The position numbers were made by a program, and so were the translations under genes. Below are positions 53,644-64,000 of a stretch of DNA of 64,000 bases, piece after piece. Numbering within the stretch: the first letter of the stretch is position 1; the number at the start of each line of letters is the position of its first letter. This DNA comes from Arbacia lixula (taxonomy: Eukaryota; Echinodermata; Echinoidea; Arbacioida; Arbaciidae): the NCBI GenBank assembly GCA_963669155.1, contig OZ022585.1, positions 8,043,744 through 8,107,743 on the forward strand, given 5' to 3'. The notes beneath the pieces are model-generated. The model searched no databases. It had not been told where the DNA came from and saw only the letters and a list, made by a program, of their open reading frames with translations.

Positions 53644-55344
53644 TTGAAAGTGGCCTTTTGCTTGATAAGCCACAGTTTTTAAACTTCTTAAATTTTTAAT
53701 AATAAGAAAGCAGCTTCTTGGATGTATGGAAACAGGCACTTTTTGTTTCGTCTTTGTAAAAGGTTTTGTTCTTTACACTGTAGAGAGTAGTAAAAGAGGT
53801 CAAATGTATGTCATCTCATTCATGGCAATGTGTGTGTGTGAGTGGGGGGGGGGATGAGGATGGGGATGGAGGGTGGGGGGGGGGTCAGCAGAGATCCATT
53901 AATGCGAGAGGGCCATTTGACAGGGGACCACATACCAAGCTCCTAACATGAATGTCCTCCCACACCAGCCTTTTTGCATCTCACATGACAAGAGCTATAA
54001 CACAGATCGCTTGTTCCTCCACTCCCAATTAAATCTGCAAAGGGGCATGAGATTCTAGCCTGTGTAATGTGAATCGAAGCTAGCCATGTTTCCATTCCTC
54101 CTGAAATTCAGAAAAATTTGGGAAATTTTGCTGTTGTCAAGGAAATTTTTGGAAATCCGAGAATCGTTCAGAAAATTAAAAATTAAAAAGTTCAAGAAAT
54201 ATTGTAAAAAGTGTCATTAATAGAACTTTCTTTCTTACAACATCTACCGATCTGTAGTTGATAATATGTACATGTAGATTGTTTCAGGATTTGTTTTGGG
54301 GAGAGTGGAAACACTGGTGAGAGCATTCTTGTTTCTACCACTTGTACCAGTAGAGTAGAGTTGCTCACTATTGTGTTGTTCAGGTTCTGAATTTGGTGAA
54401 AGTTTTCCAGACCAAAATAGTAGCTATTTCTGCTGGGTCAAGATGATGAATATGCCACGAGCTGACTTTTGGGGGATCTCTAAAAAATATCATGCAATTC
54501 GGAAATTAGACCACGAAAATTTTCTTTTACACAATTTCCTGGTAAATCTCCCAATTATATAAAAAAAATATTTCCATAATATTGTTTTGTGATTTGGCTA
54601 GCTAACTCAATTATGAAATAGCTAGCTATATTTGCCAATTTGGGCTGATGAAGGTGGCCCAACTGACGTGGGTTTCCTGACTTTCCTCCCTGTTTTCCTT
54701 TGGTGGATCGTCAGAAGATTGAAGCTGTAAAACAACAATACTAGCCCTCTTTGGGAAAGTCATGAAATAATTAACCCTAATCTCCATCTTTCAAACCAAA
54801 AATATGAACCAGAGATAATTGACAAATTAGGACTTAGGATGCAAGCCTGTCAAGACCAACTTTTCTCTTCATTTAATCATTCTCTTTGTTCCTATCATTT
54901 ACAATAATGAAAGATTATTTGATGTTTTATGTTAAAAATTTACCCTCTTATTACCAGGCCTTAAAAACCCTATTGGCTTACTATGCACATCCATCCTAAC
55001 GGTAATGAGAGAGTTCTGCAGAATGTACCTGTACATTTTTTTTTTTTTTGAGGAGGGGGGATTCTGGTCACTCATTGTGCTATTTTGAGTTTTGTATAAA
55101 TTATAATTTTGTTATGGTATAGAAACTTGAAGCCAATGTGGTGGGAACTGCATGGAAAATGAACAGACAGTGTCTACTTATAGCCTGGCTTGTACTCTTA
55201 TGTCTGTAGCCTGCCATCCCAGACAGTGGCCTGGTTTCCTGTCTAGAATCAGGGAGATGCCTTCCCCTACTTCCATTCCATCTCCCTGCTGGAACATGGG
55301 TTAGGTGGGCGGGTAGACTCCCCCACCTACCAACACATAGTAGC
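53644..55344. other. Non-coding stretch with repeat fragments
   Basis: A G/T-rich tract lies at 53,826-53,883, a diverged family A-like fragment at about 54,400-54,662 and a solitary 79-bp-array unit at 54,942-55,015. No exon is recognised. Confidence 0.5.
54942..55015 (-). repeat. Solitary unit of the 79-bp repeat
   Basis: In reverse orientation it matches the units at 4.5-4.9 kb: TTATTACCAGGCC..., CTATTGGCTTACTA..., then CGGTAATGAGAGAG. Confidence 0.7.
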
Positions 55345-55599
55345 TTTAAAGGGAAAGTCCACCCTGAAGTTGAGTTGGCTTCAATAAAAACAGAAACATG
55401 AAGGAAGCATATTAGTAAAGATTTGACAAAAATCCAAAGAAGATAAGGATAAGAAGGTTATGATCTTTTAAATTGTGAGAACTTTCTTATCCTTTGACAG
55501 CTTTTCATCAAACCATCACTTTATACACTGTATGTTTCTTTCATATTTCTGCTGATATTTAAACCAACTTAATTTCAGGATGGACGATTCCTTTAAAGC
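55345..55599. mobile_element. Foldback family D, complete short copy
   Basis: TTTAAAGGGAAAGTCCACCC to GATTCCTTTAAAG, both arms present, about 255 bp. Confidence 0.8.
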
Positions 55600-58164
55600 T
55601 ACAATGGGTTGGTAGGTGGGGGAGTCTACCATGGAATGATTAATGTCAGGTAATGAGAGGGTTGAAGGAAGGGTCAGCATTCTTGAGTACTCAGAAAATG
55701 TGTGCGGATGCATGTAGCGCACATGTACATGTATGACATCGAAATTCACACACCAACCCAAGAAGCTTAATTGTTTAATTGTCATTAAGTCACCTGGATG
55801 CAATGTAAGTCTTCTTTCCTGATTACCTGTCTACATCATTTCCTCCTCCCGTGTCTTGCCAATTGTTTACAGGTGCATGTTGCAGGTATGGTTAATCGTG
55901 AGACTAAGTTTATTTTTGTCATAATTCTACAGTGATCAAGTTCCATGGCCCAGTATTTGATTCAAACTGTTCAGGTTATTGGTGTATGTTCTAGGGGAGT
56001 GTAGATCTCCATCCTGCACAGCTTCCTATCCTATGATGTTTCAGGCAAATGAACTCTCCTTTCTGACTCCTGTCTCTCCTATATTTGTTCTGTCATTTAT
56101 TTGTACCTGTGAGGTACACTGCATTGTACATATATCTATTCCTTTTTTGTGTTTAAAATGATGTATCCTAAGAATTCCCCCTGACCCTTCTTCCATCATC
56201 ATTTCAGTTTCCTCTTCCTTATCGTTCTAATATTCCTAGGGAATTATTGCTGTCTTTGACTTTTCTTCTTCTTTTTCTCCTTTCTCTTTTATCTCCTCTA
56301 TACATGCTCCTTTTCTCCTCCAAATTTTCCTTTTGACCTCTTTCTCCCTTTCGTCCTTTTCCTCCCTTTCCTCCTCCTCCCTCTCTTTCACCTCTCCAAT
56401 TCCCTCTCCTCCTCTTCCTCTTCCTCTTCTTCCTCTTTTCCCCTCTCCCTTTTCCTTCTTCCCTTTCCATTTTCTTCCTTTTTCTTCACCCTCACTATCG
56501 CCACTTGGAATATCACCATCAGTGGCGCTCATTCTTTCTAACTTTTCTGCTCACAACAATAATCACTTCCCATTGTCTCGCTCCTTGCATCTTTGACCCA
56601 AATGAATTGGTTCCACCCCTCCAATCACATCCACGTCTATTTCCTGCCTAAAAACAGTCAATGAGGAAGAGTATCGAATATCAAGCGCCCATCCGTCCAC
56701 AAACCCTCACTTTACGACTCATCGACATCCTCATATCGCGACCGGCACGCTTCCCGAACATTACAGGATATCCGCCTAGGTGCTAAATTGGGCTGAAATT
56801 GGTCATAATCGTGAACATGAGATAAAGGGGCGGATACCTGGGGCGGAAACTTGTTCAAAATGGTGAGAATTTATGACCCTGGAGGGTTATGGTAGTAGGA
56901 GTAATAATTCTAATTTCCTCCTCATTCCTGGCGATTTTGGTCCATTTTGAGTGTCTCAAGGAAACCAATTAGCACTGCTTTACCAAAATAATTACGTTGT
57001 ACTGAAAATATGAAGAGTGTTAAAGGAGACATTATTCTTAGCAGATATTACCCTAATATTTTATCCCCCGCTCTTGTAACTACGGTTTATGCAAGTTTTG
57101 TCTTCTTTGTGTACCCCAATGGTTCTAACATGTAAATCTATATCTGGGTTCTCCATATTTTAATTTAGTAATGCGCATATGATTATCCTCCTGCCTTCAA
57201 CCTTGCGTTTGCCGAGTGGTCGCAGTTTTGTCACTTAAGAGTGTCCTTAGGTGAATGGGTTGAGAAAGGTGGAAGTCAAAGGCATGAGAAAATTGGACAT
57301 TTAGTTAACAATAACTGCATTGATATACGCCCCCTATCCGCACAAAGAAGCACAACATTTGTGGCAATGTTGCTAATGCCTTCCTGATAGCTGTGAACAG
57401 GAGTCATTCCAATGATGCGGTATTTGATTCCTCCCTTTTCCGGCTATTTTGCGGATCAAGACCTAGGGAAAATATTGCAATAGTGTTTTGTTTTGGTGTA
57501 TATGAACAGTTTTTTAAGAGGCTCGCAGAAACTTGCTTATAGACTTGTATCATTGACATTACAGTATCATGGTATATGAGTGGGGCTATGGGGATGATGA
57601 TAGGGTTTAAAAAAAAAATGTCTTCCAGCCTGGTTACGAGGCCAAGATGAGGATAGTAGACAGGGTTAAGGGTTAGAGGATGAATACAGAGAGAGGGCAG
57701 GGAAGGTGGAGCCCAAGAATTCTCTGGCGTCTTAAGTGGGATGAAAGTAGCCTCATCTTATCTTTGTTGCACATGTATTTATAGAAACTATCCATCACAG
57801 GAAAAACCCTGAGGAATGCAATGGGTAGTCTTAATAACAGACCGTGAAATACCTTTATTCAAATTCAAGTTTATTAAGTTGAACACTCATCACAAAAAAA
57901 ATACAAATGTATGTGATTATAGAATACATCAAATATACTCCACAAGAGCTTACAGATGAAAAGTATGATTTAAATGCCAGAATACCCTATGGCTTACTGA
58001 CCAGCTAAGAATTATCCATTTGTAATGTCTAAAATGATAGTTTGTCCTTTTGTTGACATCTTCTCATTTCATTTTTAATGTTGATTTATTAGTGGAAACT
58101 GTATGTACTTTCCATCCTGGTAATTGTTTTTGTTGTATTTGAAAATAGAAGAACATCTGAAGGT
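55600..58164. other. Non-coding stretch
   Basis: No exon or RNA gene is recognised. A 330-bp polypyrimidine tract (56,170-56,500) is listed separately. The segment 56,640-56,860 has more CpG than its surroundings and may be conserved non-coding DNA. Confidence 0.5.
56170..56500. repeat. Long polypyrimidine/polypurine tract
   Basis: About 330 bp of mainly C and T on the plus strand with irregular CCT and TTC units. Purine-rich reading frames on the other strand are low-complexity artefacts. Confidence 0.85.
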
Positions 58165-58760
58165 TTTTTTTTTTTTTTTTTTAACATATTTTTGCCCCAA
58201 TGGGCAAGTTTATTTACAAAAAAAAATGAACACATTTACAGAAGTCAAATCTTGTACATTATTCAAACAAATGTTTCAACATACTCCATTTCAAAGTAAA
58301 ATCTGTCCTTTTCCCATTCATATCATAAATGTAACATTCATCTAAATAATAAGTTTGTATTACCTTCTGAATCTTCTTGAAATCGGGTACAGTCTTGTTC
58401 AGCCTCGAGAAGTATAATTGTTGTTTTACTAAAATGATAATACAATTCAAGGCATCATTTCGCTTTTCTTTATATCCAAACAAAATATTCTGTGGAGTTA
58501 ATTTAAGAATAAACCTAGGAGATGATATCCATGTTTCTATTTTACTCCAAATATTTCTACTAAAGTTACAGAAGTAAAAGAGGTGTTAAATTGTTTCCTT
58601 TACAGTATAACAAAATGTACATGTACAGTACTCGGTATTGGTGATCTTTCGTTTGAATAAAGTATCATTTAAAAACACAATTCTATTGAAAACTTTGTAT
58701 TGGAAATACTTTATCCGAATATTGGTTGTGAATCTGAAGATCATTCTATTAAATTCTGGT
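58165..58760 (-). pseudogene. 5'-truncated LINE fragment (RT C-terminal region) with poly-A tail
   Basis: Read on the minus strand, the frame contains a zinc-binding C-terminal block (CTFC...HLFYFC), then W...W, FGYKEKRNDALNCIIILVKQ and a final KW near the stop. This order is typical of the C-terminus of L1/Tx1-like reverse transcriptases. A stop codon interrupts the zinc-binding block. A run of about 18 A (T on plus, about 58,165-58,182) marks the 3' end. No catalytic domain remains. Confidence 0.75.
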
Positions 58761-58975
58761 ATCTGAAGGTTAGGCTAAATTGACCAGCCAGTGGGTCTGA
58801 GTGAAGTCAAGGGTTATGAAAATGAATGACAAGATTTTGATAAATGTAACCTTTCAAGCTCTATCTCAATAGTGTATGATTTTCAAAGTGTTTTTTTTTT
58901 CGGAGTTGCCAGAAATTGATTCACTCTCTCTGTCTCCTTCTCCAAATGTTTTTTCATCTCCTCCCTTCTGTGGAC

Positions 58976-58985
58976 CTCTCTCTCT

Positions 58986-59029
<44 letters not shown>

Positions 59030-59035
59030 ATCTAT
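58976..59035. repeat. (CT)n microsatellite
   Basis: About 45 bp of pure CT followed by a short (TCTA) block. Confidence 0.95.
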
Positions 59036-59337
59036 CAAGATACACACTTTTTACACTGAGCTTTCTCAGCCCCATACCATCCGGTAACCCAGACCATTTT
59101 CAGTCTTTTTAAACTAGCATTTTTAGCCCCACACTACTTGCCAAACTCCAAGCCTTGGCAACGAAATTGCGGCGCTAACCTTGCTTTTTTCCAGGGTCAA
59201 ATTATCCTTTTCTATCAACTTGGGGTTAACCCACTTTGGTTAAAACATAGTGGTTGGACTAAGGAAAATATTGCCAGTGTTAGAAAAAAAAGTATAAGAT
59301 AGATATTAGTCTGGCTTCAAGGTTGTTGGGTATTTTT

Positions 59338-59545
59338 AAACCAAAGCCATGCGGCCATGGCCTATTCCCGTCGCACTCTGCTGGTATGTGCGAAACTCGG
59401 GATAATTTATGCAACCCGAGCTTGAGCTTATGTATCCCGAGTTTCGAGCTAATAAAGACGCGATTGCAACTTCAGGGTAGTTCCCCGGATCAGCAAAATA
59501 GCCCGCTATTTCGTCTGATCGGGCTAATGAAGACGCACCTAATTT
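59338..59545. mobile_element. Foldback family A, truncated copy 3
   Basis: One arm only, ending CGGGCTAATGAAGACGCAC. It shares GGCCTATTCCCGT and GATAATTTATGCA with copy 1. Confidence 0.8.
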
Positions 59546-59608
59546 CTTTTCCAGCTCCCCCAATGTGGGAGAGACTGAGAAAAGGGGAGAATGATAAAGT
59601 GACTAATC

Positions 59609-59988
59609 TTACAAGTATATACATGTGCTGTACTGGGAAGACAAAAATCCTTCAAATGGGAGATTGTGAGCAATCTTCTTACCAATGGTCTTAAATTCAT
59701 GTATTGTCCATTTTAGAAACTTATTATGAAAGTTATTTGCCCTCAAATGATCCTCATCTAGAGTAATTAGTGATTAAATCACAAATCCTCATACTGTTAG
59801 GGCCAAACATTTTGAGGATTTGTGATTTACTCACTAATTACCTCAAATGTGGATCATTTGAGTGCAAATAACTTTCAGCAAGTTTTTAAAATGGACAATA
59901 CATACATTTGAGATCATTGGTAAGAAGATCGCGCACGATCACCCTTTTTGAAGGCTGTTTGTCTTCCCAGTACAGCATATTCCTTTTT
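59609..59988. mobile_element. Foldback family B copy 5
   Basis: Complete hairpin with diverged ends; the left TTAA is not preserved. Confidence 0.85.
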
Positions 59989-60297
59989 TGCAGTTTCTAG
60001 TCGCAATGTCCCAACAGCTTGGAAGGCAGCCTAGGTTAGAAATAGCTAGCACCTAGTTGTCTGCGGTGTGATGATATGGCTAGCATACTCTAGCCCCAGG
60101 GCCTTGCTGGCTTTGAACCCTCTCCTGCCCTTGCCTGCCCCCCCCCCCCCCCCCCAGCCCTCTGCTCAGATGAGAGATGGGCGGATGAAGGATGGATGAG
60201 GGATGGCTTCTTGCACCTCCATGGCTGGACTCCTGAAGATCCCTGTAAATTGGTCGTCCATGGACTGTATTCTTTGGCCCTTATTCAGAAAATAGCT

Positions 60298-60498
60298 TTA
60301 AAGGGAATAAACTGTACCTTGAAAGCAAATATTTTGAGGATTTGTGATTTAATCACTGAAACAGATCATTTGAAGGCAAATCGTTTTGAGCAAGCTTCTA
60401 AAATGGATAATACATGAATTTAAAGTCATTGGTAAGAAGATTGCTCACTATCACCCATTTGAAGGCTTTTTGTCTTTCCAGTACAGTACATTCCCTTT
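60298..60498. mobile_element. Foldback family B copy 6, internally deleted
   Basis: The left end TTAAAGGGAATAAACTGTAC is retained, most of the left arm is missing and the right arm is complete. Confidence 0.8.
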
Positions 60499-60506
60499 AC
60501 TAAACC

Positions 60507-60648
60507 TAATATTAATGGTAACTCTGCCATTAATTGTAACTACTATGATAACATAGCTTGACAGCCAATGAAATTCAAGGTTTCCATATAAATTGCCATT
60601 GGTAGCAAAGTTACCATCAATGGTAAGTCTTATGAAACAAGGCTCTGG
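60507..60648. mobile_element. Small foldback element, family C copy 3
   Basis: Starts directly after family B copy 6. It shares CTTGACAGCCAATGAAATTC with the copy at 3.2 kb. Confidence 0.7.
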
Positions 60649-60829
60649 GCTAACTTTATGGGGATGCATTATTATGGGAAACATTATTATTGATTCAAAT
60701 AATTTTGTTTGCAGAATAACAATGATACATTGAGTTTGTCCACATACATGTAATGATTACAGCGAATAATCGATATCTCCCATTGTTGTGATAGTGTGAT
60801 GAAAATCAATGCTTTTCTGACAGCATCAA

Positions 60830-60988
60830 GGCCCTGTTGCATAAAACTTACCATCGATGGTAACTTTGCTACCAATATCAACTTCCATGGAAACCTTTCA
60901 TTTGATTAGCTTTTGAGTGATGTTACCATGGTAGTTACCATTGATGGAAAAGTTGCCATTAATGGTTAGCTTTGTGCAACGGGGCCCT
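60830..60988. mobile_element. Small foldback element, family C copy 4
   Basis: GGCCCTGTTGCATAAAACTT to GCTTTGTGCAACGGGGCCC, the best-preserved ends of the family. Confidence 0.85.
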
Positions 60989-61141
60989 GATGTTTCATTT
61001 TGTTTTGTACACTGTTTGCGGTAAACCCTCTGTTCAGAGTACGGGCCTTTGAATTTAACCCTTTGTGTGCCAAGCAATCTGCTGCTCTCTAGGAATCGTG
61101 CATATTACTTGTTCAAAAGTGTATCACTGGTGCATTAAGAG

Positions 61142-61509
61142 TTAAAGGGAATATACTGTATCGGGAAGACAAAAAGCCTTCAAAAGGTGATCGTGAGTAA
61201 TCTTCTTGCCAATTTAAGTTCATGTATTGTCCATTTTAGAAACTTGCTGAAAGTTATTTGCCCACAGATGATCCACATTTGGGGTACTTAGTGATAAAAT
61301 CACAAATCCTCAAATTGTTTGGGCTGAACACTTTGAGGATTTGTGATTTGATAACTCATTACTCCAAATATGGATCATTTGCGGGCAAATAACTTTCAGC
61401 AAGTTTCTAAAATGGGCAATACATGAATTTAAGACCATTTGCAGGAAGATTGCTCACGATTACCTTTTGAAGGCTTTTTTGTCTTCCCAGTACAGTATAT
61501 GCCCTTTAA
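61142..61509. mobile_element. Foldback family B copy 7
   Basis: Complete hairpin with TTAA at both ends. Confidence 0.9.
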
Positions 61510-62892
61510 GATGATGGATCTGTTTCCTCTACCTTGCCTGTTGTACTCCTCAAAGAGTTTTGTAAATTAGTTCATGGATGATATTCTTTTAATTGAAGTT
61601 TTTAATTAAATTTTAGTCATTCAACCATTTTGAACAACATTACAAAGTGAAAGATACACACATCGACTGTAATTTTGGCCAGTGAACCCATAAAAATCAA
61701 GAACATGTCCATGGGCCCCCATCCTAATTAACGTTACTTCCTATCGTAAAGCTTCAAGATTCTCTCTTATCAATAGGTTGCAGCGCTTTTAATGAGTTCA
61801 GGATATTACAATCGTAAAATGGATATCAACACTGGCATCAAAATTTCACCCAGACTTCCAGTAGTTCCTTTGTTTGTTTAAATAAATTAAAAGAACTTTT
61901 GTGAGATGATAAGCAGTGGAAAGTCCATATGGAAGTTCTCTTGTGAGAATTTGCTTCCGTCCAACTGACTAATGTGCTTGAACTTTGTTTTGTGTGGACA
62001 TGGGTATGGTAGGTGCAACAAGGCCTCCATTCATAGAGTCCATGCTCTTGTTTCTACTGGGTGAGCTTTGTTAGCCAATACAAACCTGTGTCAGGGGATG
62101 GCATAGCCTGGCATCCAGGCTGTGTGACATTTTTTTTTTTTTATCTCAACTGACAAATAGAGTCTAGTACTCTAAGACTAGTCGTTGTCTCGTTCTCCTC
62201 TTTCCTCCTCTCTCCTCGGTCAGGGCGAGCTGGAGAAGAGATTGATAATGATTAGTCTACCTGCAGCCAGACCCCTCTATTTGATAGTTTGGTATAAAAA
62301 TATCCAAAAGACTGGAAGCTAGGCTAGGAAAAGTACAGAGGAGTGATTGAGGGGGTCTGTGGTTTATACCAAACGTCAATATACACAAACAACTGGGGCT
62401 GAGCAAGAGCAAGTTTATGGTTAGTGGAGATATTTGGCGATATTTAGAGCAGAAAAATCTGCCTAGGGGGACTTGGTTTGCTTTTCGCCAAATTTATTCA
62501 TTTACTGATGGCTGAATTGATTGTTCTTTACCTGGAGACCTTTTTTTATTAGCTGTGATAATTCAAGTAACTCAGTTTCAATAGTCGTGTCAATAGATTA
62601 ACTGTAGCTATGAGCTACTTACTCCCTTATTAAAGAGAGCATTGAGTTGAGTTTCAAGTGGATTTGATCGATTGTTTACTCTTGTATCCAGGGTGACAGC
62701 CAACATTTTTGGCATGTCTTAAAAGACAGGGTAGCCTTTTTGTATGTCTCTTGCAGGTCAAAAAAGTAATTTTGTATAAAAAAGAAATACTGAAAATAAG
62801 AAGAAAATTCTGTATGGAGGACTTCCCTCCCAATGATAGAACTGGAAACTGAGTAGGTTGTGGACATCCAAAACCTCACGGGTCCTGCAGCA
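61510..62892. other. Non-coding stretch
   Basis: No exon or RNA gene is recognised. An acceptor-like CAG at about 62,220 is followed by a short frame (GELEKRLIM...) without family similarity. Confidence 0.5.
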
Positions 62893-63318
62893 TAGGGTGG
62901 TGTTCATCAACTCTTTTGTTGGTAGAATTAAGGTTTCTGAACGCGTTAAAAAATTTTTAAATGCGTTTCAGGGAGTTGATAAACGCAAAGGTGTTTTGAT
63001 TATGGGGTTCGGAAAGCTGTTTTGAAACATGCAAATTTGTGCGATCCTAAACGCGTTTGAGCCAGAAACGCGTATAGAGAAGCGAGCTGTTTTGAAACCA
63101 CTTTAAACCATGTGTTTCTGATTTCTGAAACACGCGTGCCACGTTAAATAAACACATCGATCGCACACTATTGTACTACAGTGCACGTGTAACGGCGCAG
63201 TAGAGCTGCGCAGTGACAAGGGTGATTGAGTTGATAAACGCACCGTTTTTTTAAACGCGTTCGTAAAGGCCTTTGGAAACGCATTTCAAATTCTGAAAAG
63301 ATGATTAACACGCCCCTA
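62893..63318. mobile_element. Foldback family G copy 2
   Basis: Inverse of the 49.8-50.3 kb copy, with ACGCGTTT-type words throughout and a roughly palindromic GCGCAGTAGAGCTGCGC in the middle. Confidence 0.75.
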
Positions 63319-64000
63319 AAGACCAGAGACTGTAGTAGCGCACATCACAGCTCTCTCACAACACAGTAATATGTTGACTAATATGTTACTGGTGAATGCA
63401 GTATAGACCATGGTCCCTACGATTCAAACATAAACAAGGATAGTTTTTCACTTTTCCTGGAAAGATTCAGAAAGCTAAAGCTGAGATTTCTTACATGTAA
63501 TCATTCAGGTATACCGCTGATTCATGCCGAGTATCATGACTTTTGCAAATGGGACACCCTGTCTTTAAAATGAGGACCAAAATACAGAGATGAAGTGCTG
63601 ATTGCCTGAATAATATCAATGAGACTTCAAAAATATGTTTTGTTGCTACTTTCATGTGGTACCTATATTTCTTTAGCTGGCCATTGGCTTTCAGTTTCAG
63701 TGAAACTTCTGTGTTTTTGCTACATGAACATGTGTATTGCTATAAACTGAAATGAAGAATTTTTTTTTCAAAGAGGAGGCTAAAATCTCGGGAAAGCTGG
63801 GAGCTGCTAGCTATGATGTTGCCAAACAGCTGGTACATTCATACAAACAGGGACATCCTCTTTAGATCAGCTCATCTCAAGTCTGGTTATCTTTGAATGT
63901 AAACAAACCTCTCTTGTCTAGCGGATATATGTTTGGATGTGACCCAGACCTTTGCAGCTCCCAAGATTGTCTGGGGTGCAATGGGTGGGACTACATCGCT
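63319..64000. other. Non-coding end of window
   Basis: A poly-T tract at 63,762-63,769 is followed by an open stretch to about 63,875 that does not match exportin-4 or any family I recognise. No exon is called. Confidence 0.4.

Noticed and set aside
54400-54662. Fourth family A copy
   Set aside because: Only scattered AGCTAGCTAT words and one diverged end are seen; too weak to list as an element.
56219-56532. Minus-strand Lys/Glu/Gly-rich frames
   Set aside because: Translation of a polypyrimidine tract; low-complexity artefact.
62215-62330. Possible exon after an acceptor-like CAG
   Set aside because: The frame ends quickly and resembles nothing; no donor at a sensible place.
63760-63875. 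Possible exon (EEAKISGKLGAASYDVAKQL-like)
   Set aside because: Open for only about 30 codons, with no AG acceptor of good quality and no match to exportin-4 or another family I recognise.

Overview
This is animal nuclear DNA. Genes are split by long repeat-rich introns with canonical splice sites, CpG is not depleted, and short foldback transposons and CT/CA microsatellites are abundant. Three unequivocal protein genes are present: a Frizzled receptor, exportin-4 and an immunoglobulin-superfamily receptor. Their divergence from the human proteins, together with the repeat landscape, suggests a marine invertebrate deuterostome, most likely an echinoderm of sea-urchin type. The species assignment is inference.

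Layout. 1-5.9 kb is non-coding, with one small foldback element and a 79-bp tandem array. 5.9-7.8 kb holds an intronless Frizzled of the Fz9/10 class on the minus strand. 7.8-16.3 kb is intergenic, with a 164-bp duplication, a poly-G-flanked inverted repeat and a frameshifted LINE. From 16.3 kb the plus strand carries the N-terminal third of exportin-4 (XPO4): nine exons joining into 386 codons, ending at 35,852 with a good donor. The Frizzled and XPO4 genes are head to head, about 8.5 kb apart. 44.7-46.8 kb holds an intronless minus-strand immunoglobulin-domain membrane protein of nephrin/Kirre type. I found no further XPO4 exon up to 64.0 kb, so this gene either sits inside a very large XPO4 intron 9 or the assembly changes locus there.

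Notable structure. XPO4 intron 6 looks like an AT-AC (U12-type) minor-spliceosome intron, and only that reading restores the frame and gives a gapless match to human XPO4. Exons 4 and 8 are each followed by decayed tandem copies of themselves, one of them split by a later transposon. Intron 1 holds eight copies of a 14-base word, GTTTCGGAYGTTAC, near GTTAAC sites within 3.2 kb. A CpG-rich promoter-like block and a zinc-finger-like reading frame sit between the separated arms of a foldback element.

The non-coding DNA is dominated by short inverted-repeat elements, which I labelled families A to H (labels are mine). Families B, D, E and F end at TTAA. The three genes show no obvious functional coupling: Frizzled and the Ig receptor are cell-surface proteins, and exportin-4 is a nuclear transport receptor.
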